In this document: positions 27,303-34,798 of the stretch, piece after piece
Position numbering within the stretch: the first letter of the stretch is position 1
Layout: each line of letters starts with the position of its first letter
From: an uncultured Pseudomonadota bacterium
GTDB lineage: Bacteria; Pseudomonadota; Gammaproteobacteria; Burkholderiales; Methylophilaceae
Reading direction: 5' to 3'
DNA: 35,090 bases
NCBI GenBank assembly: GCA_903846555.1
Contig: CAINBI010000025.1
Location: forward strand, 1 to 35,090
The notes under the pieces: model-generated
Seen by the model: only the letters and a program-made list of their open reading frames with translations
Told to the model about the DNA's origin: nothing
The model's database searches: none
Position numbers and translations under genes: made by a program

Positions 27303-27591
27303 TTGAATAAATCAGCACTTCCTTAAGAGTTTGCAATAATTATTGTAACTTACTCATTATACTAATATTATCGATTAATTAATTTTGTAAAACCCAACTA
27401 AAGTAAGCTGAACTGTAGTCAGCTATCACAAAGTAAAGTAAATTAAAATAAGCTGTATTTGGGATAACGATTAAATTCAGGCTATTTTGTAAAATGCAGG
27501 TATTTTATCGAACTTTACCCACAGACCGACTCAATCATGACGATTATTGACTCCATAGAAAGTAAATTTACTTGCAATAGTTTGCTATAAA
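27303..27591. other. AT-rich gap between the PilZ gene and the repeat cluster
   Basis: This is the rest of the 682-bp interval between the PilZ-protein stop and the fliC start. It is very AT-rich and has no coding-like frame. Short runs such as AAAGTAA recur. I see no terminator with a clear stem after the PilZ gene. Confidence 0.4.
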
Positions 27592-28554
27592 TTACAATTC
27601 GTCTATATTCTCCCCTGTGAGCAGCTGGAAAATAAACCCTTGAAGCAGGACTTTATCCTTAACGGAAATATGCTTAAACTGAATACCATAACTGTAGAAG
27701 GTCCGACCATCAGACTGCTCAACGGGCGATAAGTTTTTTAAAATACTATCAAGTACAAGAACCAACTCTTCGCCTCCAAAATTAATTTTGAAGGTGCATT
27801 CAAAATCATCACCCACATCAGCGTTAGCGTTAGTTTTGTTTGTTTCAACAAGAATTCCGCCTAAACTCAAATCTACAATGCGTCCCGAGATTTTAGCATT
27901 TGCATGCTCATTAGCACTTTTATTCATTAAAGCTACAATAATATTAACTGGTACACGCTGGTTTCTTCTTAAGGCATTGAAATACACCTCACGCGGGAAT
28001 TTAAGGTACATATGAGGAAATGGACGACTAACAACCACGTCGACCATAGTATTGAATCGGTATACACCTTTGCCACTAAACATAAATACTGAGAATCCAG
28101 TATTTTCTTTGACGAACATCACTTTATTATCGATTAAAGGTAGCGTGAAAATTAGGCTTTTTTTATCTACCCCACCTACAAACTTAATAAAATATTTGAT
28201 TGACCCAGCATTGTCGGAAAGTGGGCTAATTTGCAGATTTTCACCCAGCTTAAGTCTATTAAATGGCAGTACCACCAACCTCTCACCTTGCTGTTGATTG
28301 TCCCCCACTTGCCGCCCATCATGCTCAACAACTCCTTGGCCTCCAGAGCCTTTAGCTGCTAGCGCGTTTTCACTTAACTGCAAAAATTTATAACGCCCAT
28401 GCTCATAAAGCCTTCCCATTTGAGCCTCAGTTTCAACCACCATTCCAGCCTGCAGCAGCAACTTGCCATACTCATCATAAAGCGGATGAATCGTAGGAAG
28501 CCCAACTTTAATTAAGCCCTTCGGAAGTGGCACCAAATCTTTGCTGTTAATCAT
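27592..28554 (-). CDS. YcgR-like PilZ-domain (cyclic-di-GMP) flagellar brake protein
   Basis: The 320 aa protein has the cyclic-di-GMP signature of PilZ domains: RRNQR (R196...R200) followed by DLSLGG (D228, S230, G233). The preceding segment (about 98-190: VVLPFNRLKLGENLQIS to FPREVYFNALRR) fits the YcgR N-terminal barrel, which binds the flagellar motor. An additional N-terminal stretch of about 90 residues (PTIHPLYDEYGKLLLQAG, RLYEHGRYKFLQL) resembles small modules placed before PilZ or HD-GYP domains. The location just upstream of fliC supports a motility role: slowing the motor at high cyclic-di-GMP. That role is by family inference. Confidence 0.82.
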   Translation of the reverse strand: MINSKDLVPLPKGLIKVGLPTIHPLYDEYGKLLLQAGMVVETEAQMGRLYEHGRYKFLQLSENALAAKGSGGQGVVEHDGRQVGDNQQQGERLVVLPFNRLKLGENLQISPLSDNAGSIKYFIKFVGGVDKKSLIFTLPLIDNKVMFVKENTGFSVFMFSGKGVYRFNTMVDVVVSRPFPHMYLKFPREVYFNALRRNQRVPVNIIVALMNKSANEHANAKISGRIVDLSLGGILVETNKTNANADVGDDFECTFKINFGGEELVLVLDSILKNLSPVEQSDGRTFYSYGIQFKHISVKDKVLLQGFIFQLLTGENIDEL

Positions 28555-28655
28555 AAATAATTGCTTTAAATATCAAAGGTGGATTCAACTTCAAAGTGCA
28601 ACAGTTGATGTCGATTGGATTAGCGATCAAATGTAGCATAAATGGCTCCCATCGA

Positions 28656-29006
28656 CTAAATAGAATCCAGTGCAGTCGTACCAGATTGCAAAAGTGCATA
28701 CGCATAACTTAATCGGTATAGTTCATTTTCTGGCTTGGCCTGTACTGCAATTTTTAACCTTGGTAATGCCGCCAACGCACCATTAACCCTGACCTCTATC
28801 AGGCCTAGATTATGGTTAGCCTCTGCGTGCCTAGGTTGAATTTCGATAATATTAAGATAAATCCCCATGGCTTGCTCAATATCGCCAGCACTTTGGTGCT
28901 CTAAAGCCAATTGCAATAGATCACTCATGGCTAGTTGCAATTGTTGTGTGTATTTAATGTCATCTTGAGAGAAATTCATCATCTTGTCGGCTAAAGGTTC
29001 TTCCAT
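28656..29006 (-). CDS. short TPR protein, probably N-terminal remnant
   Basis: The 116 aa hold about two tetratricopeptide repeats (LALEHQSAGDIEQAMGIYLNIIEIQPRHAEANHNLGLIEV, then AALPRLKIAVQAKPENELYRLSYAYALLQSG). This layout is the usual N-terminus of long TPR proteins, including SPINDLY-like glycosyltransferases found near flagellin genes. The reading frame stops just after one such unit, and only 101 bp remain before the PilZ gene. In-frame read-through adds 11 codons to the next stop. It may be a truncated gene or a stand-alone small TPR adaptor. ATGs at 29006, 28982 and 28979 are all possible starts. Confidence 0.6.
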   Translation of the reverse strand: MEEPLADKMMNFSQDDIKYTQQLQLAMSDLLQLALEHQSAGDIEQAMGIYLNIIEIQPRHAEANHNLGLIEVRVNGALAALPRLKIAVQAKPENELYRLSYAYALLQSGTTALDSI

Positions 29007-29285
29007 TTATTTTGTTCACTCACCATTTATGTGGCTGGCAAATTTATTGGGTAACATTGAAGTACCAAAAAAATTATAACTTATGTAATGATGTCATTAT
29101 GGAAATAAAAACAGCTGCTGAATACCTGAAACAGAGGGGTAAAAGTAACTTAAATTTGAACCAACCTAGTGGAATCAATCATATAGCTGATGGTTTTATG
29201 ACATTCAGCCTTGTTAGGTCGAATCTAGGTGCGGGGTATTGTGGCTGCGGCTTATACTTTGGTTCTTAATAGAAGTGAATAGAGA

Positions 29286-29936
29286 TTAATCCACGAGGTG
29301 ATTCTTAATGGCGTAGTGCGTGAGATCAGCATTGTGACGCAACTGCATTTTTTCAAGCATACGCGTGCGGTACATGCTGATTGTTTTAACTGAAAGTGCT
29401 AGTTTATCGGCAATTTCACCCACTGAAAAACCTGATGCAATCATGGTGAGCGTCTGAAACTCTCGATCTGAAAGGGTTTCGTGTAGCGCTTTATCATTCT
29501 CTATACTCACATTGTTGGCGAGTATCTCGGCCACCTCTACAGTAATGTACTTTTTACCTTTGGCCACGGCACGAACCGCATTCACCAACTCGGCCGATGC
29601 GCTCTGCTTGCACAGATAACCCGCAGCGCCAGATTTAAGGCAACGCACAGCATATTGATCTTCTTTATACATAGATAACATGAGCACCGCAATACGACTG
29701 TTTTCGTGCTTAATATATTTAAGTGCATCGATACCGCTACGATCAGGTAGTGCGATGTCTAACAACAGCACATCTGCCTCTTGCTGGCAGGCCAACTTAA
29801 TCGCCTCTGCGGCATTTTGTGCCTCTGCAATCACAACAATATCGTCGGTCTCAGCAAGAATCTGTTTCAGCCCAGCTCTTAAAATTGCATGGTCATCGGC
29901 AATAATAACTTTAATTTTATTATCATTTTTCTTCAT
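29286..29936 (-). CDS. NarL/FixJ-family response regulator
   Basis: This is a two-component transcription factor of 216 aa. The receiver domain has acidic D14-D15, phospho-acceptor D60 (VLLLDIALPD), S88 and K110 (LCKQSA). A LuxR-type helix-turn-helix follows from about 155 (LSDREFQTLTMIASGFSVGEIADKLALSVKTISMYRTRMLEKM). No sensor kinase is adjacent, so the partner is unknown. It stands between the flagellar region and a metal transporter and could serve either or neither. Confidence 0.88.
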   Translation of the reverse strand: MKKNDNKIKVIIADDHAILRAGLKQILAETDDIVVIAEAQNAAEAIKLACQQEADVLLLDIALPDRSGIDALKYIKHENSRIAVLMLSMYKEDQYAVRCLKSGAAGYLCKQSASAELVNAVRAVAKGKKYITVEVAEILANNVSIENDKALHETLSDREFQTLTMIASGFSVGEIADKLALSVKTISMYRTRMLEKMQLRHNADLTHYAIKNHLVD

Positions 29937-30023
29937 ATAATCTGGCCTTTAAAGCTTAGTTGGCTGCGAAAAAAATTCATTTTTTTTACCAGTCTGAAAT
30001 GTAAAAATACTACGTTTTTAATA

Positions 30024-30040
30024 GCATGCAATCTGCATGC
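30024..30040. other. small GCATGCA hairpin after the CDF gene
   Basis: GCATGCA and TGCATGC form a 7-bp stem with a 3-base loop 14 bases beyond the transporter stop. No T-run follows on the minus strand, so it is at best a weak terminator. It also lies in the upstream region of the response regulator gene. Confidence 0.3.
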
Positions 30041-30054
30041 CAAATATCGTGAAA

Positions 30055-31227
30055 TCACTTTTTAACCACCATGCAGTTAAGCGCAATTGACCGAAAATAC
30101 TGATTATCAGTCAATCGCTTAGCCACATCCGCTTCAGCCTTTGCCAAGGCTGATCCGCTATCAAAAAAATCATGTGGTAAGTAAACTTCAACTTCAACTT
30201 TCCCACCAATATAATGTAATACTACTTTTTTCGGCTCTGGAAGCCCATTAAGCAAAGGCGCAAGATGCATTAGCAAGCTTTCACGCTCAGGCATACGCTC
30301 GGCATTTTCATCATGTTCAAGATCGTCTTCAGGATCAACGTGCACCAGCACGTCAACCACAGTTGGATGGCTTTTTAGCACGCGACCACGAGCACGTTCT
30401 GCGATGCAATGCCCTTCAGAAACACTAATACGCGGATCAACTAAAATATGTGCATCCACTAAAGCACGGTGGGCCATGCGTCTGGTGCGTAGCTCATGCA
30501 GACTTTTTACTCCTAGGGTATCAATCAGCGTTTGGCGAATACTATCGACCTCATCAATAGATAATCCAGCATCAATCAATTCTTGAAAAGCATCCCAAGC
30601 AAACACAATACCCATACGCACGATCATGAAACCAACCAAAATGGCCGCAACCGAGTCAGCAAAAACAAACCCCATCAGATTACCACCAATACCCACCGCC
30701 ACCACTAGCGATGAAGCAGCATCAGACCGCGCATGCCAAGCGTTCGCAATTAGCATTGGTGAACGTAACCGCTCGCCAACATGCAACATATAACGAAACA
30801 ATCCTTCTTTAGTCACAAGAGCACCTAGTGCTACCCATAGCGCTAATGGTGCCACAGGTGGTAAATGCTCAACATTCTGTAATTTCATCGCGGCCGCCAC
30901 CATAATAGCACCGCCAGTGGCCGCTAAAATTGCACCTAATACAAACGAAGCTGCCGTTTCAACCCTACCATGCCCATAAGGATGCCCTTCATCGGCAGGA
31001 TTTTTGCTGTGATGGCTCGCGACTAGCACCAAAAAATCACACACAAGGTCAGATAGTGAGTGCATGCCATCCGCAATTAAACTTTGTGAGTGCGCGAAAA
31101 CACCCGCCATAATTTGCAGTAGCGTTAATAATGTATTAGCCGCAACGCTTACCCATGTCGACTTATTGGCCATCGCGTGGCGTCTAGGGTCGTCGTAAGG
31201 AATGTTTATCGGTTGTTGGCTGCTCAT
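30055..31227 (-). CDS. cation diffusion facilitator (CDF) metal exporter
   Basis: This proton-coupled efflux transporter for divalent metals (Zn/Co/Fe class) has 390 aa, with about six membrane segments and a C-terminal cytosolic metallochaperone-like domain (VDAHILVDPRISVSEGHCIAERARG). The transport site shows H56xxxD60 (ADGMHSLSD) in TM2 and H165xxxD169 (NAWHARSD) in TM5. His-Asp pairs point to zinc-type rather than manganese-type CDF proteins. A histidine-rich GHPYGHGRVE loop follows TM2. The tail after ~300 is longer than in FieF. It is divergent from a TetR regulator 310 bp away. Confidence 0.9.
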   Translation of the reverse strand: MSSQQPINIPYDDPRRHAMANKSTWVSVAANTLLTLLQIMAGVFAHSQSLIADGMHSLSDLVCDFLVLVASHHSKNPADEGHPYGHGRVETAASFVLGAILAATGGAIMVAAAMKLQNVEHLPPVAPLALWVALGALVTKEGLFRYMLHVGERLRSPMLIANAWHARSDAASSLVVAVGIGGNLMGFVFADSVAAILVGFMIVRMGIVFAWDAFQELIDAGLSIDEVDSIRQTLIDTLGVKSLHELRTRRMAHRALVDAHILVDPRISVSEGHCIAERARGRVLKSHPTVVDVLVHVDPEDDLEHDENAERMPERESLLMHLAPLLNGLPEPKKVVLHYIGGKVEVEVYLPHDFFDSGSALAKAEADVAKRLTDNQYFRSIALNCMVVKK

Positions 31228-31537
31228 AAGGAATATTCTTTGTGACCTATTGGTTAGATTATACGTTTAATTTAACTTTTTATTTAAAATGAGCGCATGA
31301 CACAAACTACCGAGCACGACTCAGAATAGAATCGTGCTCAAATCACGCCAATTAATATATGCCTAGCTGCATCATTATGCATCAATAATGCCCATTATAA
31401 ATAATGTTAAAATTCAAGTAATTACATATTAAATGCAATGGGTATAAAACCAATCATGATATATACATATCTGTATATGGGTTTTATGTTTTTTAGTATA
31501 AAATGAATTTCAGGTATTTAATGGGTGACCTTATCTT
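31228..31537. promoter_or_regulatory. divergent control region between CDF gene and TetR gene
   Basis: These 310 bases hold two notable inverted repeats. One is GAGCACGA (31312-31319) with TCGTGCTC (31332-31339) around a 12-base spacer. The other is ATATAC-ATATCT-GTATAT (31461-31478), within a longer AT-rich stretch whose flanks ATAAAACC and GGTTTTAT (31444-31451, 31480-31487) are also inverted. The second, 60 bp before the TetR start, has the size of a TetR operator. No confident sigma-70 promoter was identified. Confidence 0.35.
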
Positions 31538-32101
31538 ATGTCTACGTTAAAAAGTAAAATATTAGTGGTAGCAACTGACCTTTTTCAAACAAGGGGCATT
31601 AACTCGACTGGTGTTGATACCATTGTTGCGGTAGCGGGCACGACTAAAATGACGCTTTATAAATACTTTACCAGCAAAGAAAATTTAATTCTTGAGGTGC
31701 TAAATAAAGGCCATCAAGATTTTCAAACTTGGTTGAGTGATAAGCTCAATACCAACACAAAAAAACCTAGCGAAAAATTACAAAAACTATTCGAGTTCAT
31801 CGAAGAATGGGTCACCTCACCTAATTTCCGTGGCATGGGTTTTATCAAAGCCTCGGCCGAGTTTCCTAATGAAGAAAGTCCGGTACATCAGCTATCCTCA
31901 GAGCAATCACGCCAATTTAGGCAATACATAAGCAGCTTAGCTGCTGAAGCGAACATTAAAGATGCGGATGGCTTGGCGCTACAACTTTCACTGTTATTTG
32001 AAGGTGCCGTGCAAGCAGAACAAATGAAGCGTGGCTCTGGTGCCATGAAATACGCAAAAAAAGCCGCTAAAATTTTGATTGACGAGGCTTTAACTGCCTA
32101 A
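31538..32101 (+). CDS. TetR-family transcriptional regulator
   Basis: The 187 aa protein has an N-terminal helix-turn-helix at about 24-44 (TGVDTIVAVAGTTKMTLYKYF), the classic TetR pattern, followed by SKENLILEVL and a helical C-terminal ligand domain (TetR_C_LfrR/YxaF-like; GMGFIKASAEFPNEESPVH). GGGTGA lies before the ATG. The ligand and targets are unknown. Autoregulation through the palindrome at 31461-31478 and control of the divergent metal exporter are possibilities without direct evidence. Confidence 0.9.
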   Translation: MSTLKSKILVVATDLFQTRGINSTGVDTIVAVAGTTKMTLYKYFTSKENLILEVLNKGHQDFQTWLSDKLNTNTKKPSEKLQKLFEFIEEWVTSPNFRGMGFIKASAEFPNEESPVHQLSSEQSRQFRQYISSLAAEANIKDADGLALQLSLLFEGAVQAEQMKRGSGAMKYAKKAAKILIDEALTA

Positions 32102-32232
32102 TTTTAAACGCTTACGTTGAGTTAGCGCTGAATAAATTAATAGCGATGCCAAAATGTAAGATAACTTCAAGTTGCTTGCTAGTAGTGGGCAATAAATAAG
32201 ATAATGTTTTTTTAAAAAATTATTTAACTCTC

Positions 32233-33204
32233 ATGCATACACTTATTTGCGGTTCACTCGCCTTCGACACCATCATGGTGTTTCAAGATCAATTCAAAAA
32301 TCACATTTTGCCTGACAAAATTCACGCGCTTAGCGTGGCTTTTTATGTGCCAGAAATGCGTCGTGAATTTGGCGGCACAGCTGGCAACATTGCCTACAAT
32401 TTGCAATTGCTAGACGGAAATCCGCTGATTATGGCAACGGTAGGCGATGACTTTGCCACCTATACGCAATGGCTCAATAGCCACAAGCTTAGCACTGGGC
32501 ATATTAAAACCATCCCCAACAGCTTTACTGCGCAAGCTTTTATCACCACAGATATCGATGATAACCAGATTACAGCTTTTCATCCTGGTGCCATGATAGA
32601 GTCTCATCAAAACAGTGTGAATGATGCTAAAAATGTGACTTTGGCGATTATTGCGCCTGACGGTCGCGACGGCATGTTTCAACATGCGCGTGAATGCTTT
32701 GAAGCTGGTATTCCATTTTTGTTTGACCCAGGCCAAGGTTTGCCGATGTTTAACGGTGAGGAGCTTTTGCAGTTCATTGACATAGCAGATTACTTAGCAG
32801 TGAATGATTACGAATCTCAAATTATTCAAGATAAAACAGGGTTATCGCTAGATGCACTCGCGCTTAAAGTAAAAGCCCTTATCGTGACGCTAGGTGGTGC
32901 AGGTTCACAGATTTATGCGGATGGTCAATGCTTTGATATTCCATGCGTCAAGGCCATGAGCATTGTTGACCCAACCGGTTGCGGCGACGCCTATCGCGCT
33001 GGCTTAATGTACGGCATGGCCAAAGGCTGGGATTGGCCAACCTGCGGTAGGTTAGCGTCTACTATGGGTGCGATTAAAATTGAAAGTCGCGGTGGCCAAA
33101 ACCACAAACCGACCCGCGACGAAATTGAAGCCGTTTACGCACAAGCTTTGGTGAATGAAACCGCCATTGCTGAACAAAATCCAAGCAAAGATATTGCTGA
33201 ATAA
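32233..33204 (+). CDS. PfkB-family sugar/adenosine kinase
   Basis: The 323 aa protein has PfkB signature 1 as EFGGTAGNIAYNL (45-57) and signature 2 as DPTGCGDAYRAGLMYG (246-261), with catalytic Asp252 and the GCGD anion hole. The residues before signature 2 (LIVTLGGAGSQIY) form the nucleotide-binding part. The overall form is close to bacterial proteins annotated as adenosine kinase, and the substrate could equally be a ribose-type sugar. It starts at ATG 32233 without a clear ribosome site, in an A/T-rich context. It may be a single-gene unit, since flanking genes are unrelated. Confidence 0.88.
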   Translation: MHTLICGSLAFDTIMVFQDQFKNHILPDKIHALSVAFYVPEMRREFGGTAGNIAYNLQLLDGNPLIMATVGDDFATYTQWLNSHKLSTGHIKTIPNSFTAQAFITTDIDDNQITAFHPGAMIESHQNSVNDAKNVTLAIIAPDGRDGMFQHARECFEAGIPFLFDPGQGLPMFNGEELLQFIDIADYLAVNDYESQIIQDKTGLSLDALALKVKALIVTLGGAGSQIYADGQCFDIPCVKAMSIVDPTGCGDAYRAGLMYGMAKGWDWPTCGRLASTMGAIKIESRGGQNHKPTRDEIEAVYAQALVNETAIAEQNPSKDIAE

Positions 33205-33263
33205 GAATCACCTTAGCCATTAGTTTAAATCGTTTTTAACACATTCATTTTGAGGAGCATCCC

Positions 33264-33716
33264 ATGAAAACAACGAAAATATTAGTTATCGGCCTATTAA
33301 GCTTAGCACTAGGCGCGTGCGCCAGCTCAAACTCTGGTAGCGTTTATAGCCGCGACGACGCTCGTAAAGCGCAAACAGTTAAAACGGGTGTGGTTGAAAG
33401 TGTACGTCAGGTAAAACTAGAAGGCACTAAAACACCCATTGGCACCGTGGCTGGTGGCGCTATTGGTGGCATTGCGGGCAGCTCAGTTGGGCACGGTAAT
33501 GGTAGTGCGATTGGCGCCGTGATTGGCGCTGTAGTAGGTGGTCTTGCAGGCTCTGCCGCAGAAGAAGGTTTGACGCGTAAAGATGCTTTAGAAATTACCG
33601 TAAAAGTGGATGGTGGCGCTTTAATAGCGATTGTGCAAGAGGCTGACGAGCAGTTTATAGCGGGTGACAAAGTGCGCTTGATTGAAAATGGTGGCACAAC
33701 ACGCGTTTCTCACTAA
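33264..33716 (+). CDS. glycine-zipper outer-membrane lipoprotein (SlyB/PcP family)
   Basis: The 150 aa protein has a lipoprotein signal: hydrophobic ILVIGLLSLAL, then lipobox LGAC with Cys19 as the lipidated residue. A glycine-zipper 2TM segment (GTVAGGAIGGIAGSSVGHG and AIGAVIGAVVGGLAGSAA, about 61-100) is followed by a small beta domain (EITVKVDGGALIAIVQ, GDKVRLIENGG). SlyB-type proteins help keep the outer membrane intact under stress. GAGGAG lies before the ATG. A terminator stands 78 bp after the stop. Confidence 0.92.
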   Translation: MKTTKILVIGLLSLALGACASSNSGSVYSRDDARKAQTVKTGVVESVRQVKLEGTKTPIGTVAGGAIGGIAGSSVGHGNGSAIGAVIGAVVGGLAGSAAEEGLTRKDALEITVKVDGGALIAIVQEADEQFIAGDKVRLIENGGTTRVSH

Positions 33717-33793
33717 TCGCCATTTTTACCGAAACCTACACTGGGCTTTATTCCAAACGTTTTTTAAAATAACTGCGTTATTTGTGCTTATAT

Positions 33794-33813
33794 CACCGTC
33801 CTAAAGGACGGTG
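33794..33813 (+). terminator. rho-independent terminator after the SlyB-like gene
   Basis: An 8-bp GC-rich stem CACCGTCC/GGACGGTG with a TAAA loop is followed by TTTT at 33814-33817. It lies 78 bases after the lipoprotein stop. Confidence 0.75.
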
Positions 33814-33817
33814 TTTT

Positions 33818-34200
33818 ACGCACTGAATGATAATGCCCAAAGGCAGGGGCGAATCCACCAGCACTTCAGCCTTGCGACGCAATTGTTCAACAAATATTAC
33901 TAGCGCTTTGATACAATTTGTTCCTGCCCTACCAGTTCCTAATAAGTCATACTTACACAGAAACTATATCGCCTCGCTAACGGCAAAGATTCCCACGCAA
34001 AACCAATCCATTCAGCAATCACTTTAAATCCGTAGCTAAAATTTAGCTAGATTTGACAACCCATCTAACCATGATAATCTGTAGTTAATCAAGCGAGAAT
34101 GTTCTTGCCTGAATAGATAACCATCACCAGATAAGCGCTAATTTTGATTGGCTTTTTTCAGATTAGGTAAAATTGATTCATGACCGAAATCGGTGAAATT
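33818..34200. other. gap with possible decayed minus-strand coding sequence
   Basis: No intact gene is seen. On the minus strand, about 33821-33940 translates to protein-like text in two frames: ELVGQEQIVSK in one, then VIFVEQLRRKAEVLVDS in the other, with a frame change near 33902. This could be a frameshifted remnant of an unknown gene, or chance. The rest is AT-rich and unremarkable, and the promoter of the next gene must be at its right end. Confidence 0.25.
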
Positions 34201-34213
34201 TAGGAGAAGTAAA

Positions 34214-34741
34214 TTGAATAAGAAAATGAATGTATTGAAAATTGGCTTGGCTTTGGCTACGGCGATGGTGGTGACGGGGTGTGCGAGTGTTGGTAGTGTT
34301 GCCAATAAAATGGTTAATAATACTGAAAAGTCAGGCTATATTTATGGGTTTGCTGGTGTTGGCACCGACGCTACAGTTCAAGAAGTATGTAATGCTATTA
34401 ACAACAAAGACTATCGTTGTGCGAATGCAGACAATTATTTAGCTGTTGCAGTAATTTCTAAATTTGGATTTGCCGATGGTGCCGTCGGTATTAATGCTTT
34501 AGTTAAAAAAGATTTTCAAAATATAGCGGTTTTAAAACATCACTATGTTACTGGCAGTAAAGATGCACCCTACGTTAAAGCAAAAGTGGTTCCTGGTCAA
34601 TTAGGTGAAATAGTTGAAATTGTTTCAACCGATGGTGATGGCAAATGTTATTGGTCTGGAATGCCTAGAATCGGCGGCGTGGTTTGTCCAGCTTATAATT
34701 ATGACTATCGAAAAGATTTTACTGGTGTAGTGTACCGCTAA
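34214..34741 (+). CDS. putative lipoprotein of unknown function
   Basis: The 175 aa protein has a lipoprotein signal: NKKMNVLKIG, hydrophobic LALATAMVV, then lipobox VTGC with Cys23. The mature part shows GFAGVGTDATVQEVCNAINNKDYRCANADNYLAVAV and ends with GKCYWSGMPRIGGVVCPAYNYDYR. It has two pairs of cysteines that could form disulfides. I start at TTG 34214, because AGGAG lies 7 bases before it. A GTG at 34193 opens the frame earlier but lacks a ribosome site, and an ATG at 34226 would also keep the signal. I do not recognise the family. Confidence 0.7.
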   Translation: MNKKMNVLKIGLALATAMVVTGCASVGSVANKMVNNTEKSGYIYGFAGVGTDATVQEVCNAINNKDYRCANADNYLAVAVISKFGFADGAVGINALVKKDFQNIAVLKHHYVTGSKDAPYVKAKVVPGQLGEIVEIVSTDGDGKCYWSGMPRIGGVVCPAYNYDYRKDFTGVVYR

Positions 34742-34749
34742 CTAAAAAA

Positions 34750-34784
34750 GCTGGCTGATAAAAACTTACCCAGCCCGCCTTTTT
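34750..34784 (+). terminator. weak possible terminator after the lipoprotein gene
   Basis: GCTGG (34750-34754) can pair with CCAGC (34770-34774) around a 15-base loop. TTTTT follows a few bases later (34780-34784). The stem is short, so it is only a candidate. Confidence 0.35.
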
Positions 34785-34798
34785 GGTTTTCAAATAAC

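Noticed and set aside
29012-29269. Plus-strand frame with an internal ATG at 29099 giving a 56-residue peptide rich in Asn and Gly
   Set aside because: There is no ribosome site, no recognisable domain and no promoter evidence. The peptide looks partly natural but is too weak to annotate.
33827-34027. 66-codon plus-strand frame after the SlyB-like gene
   Set aside because: It starts beside the terminator, lacks a ribosome site and has unlikely composition. The opposite strand looks more coding-like.
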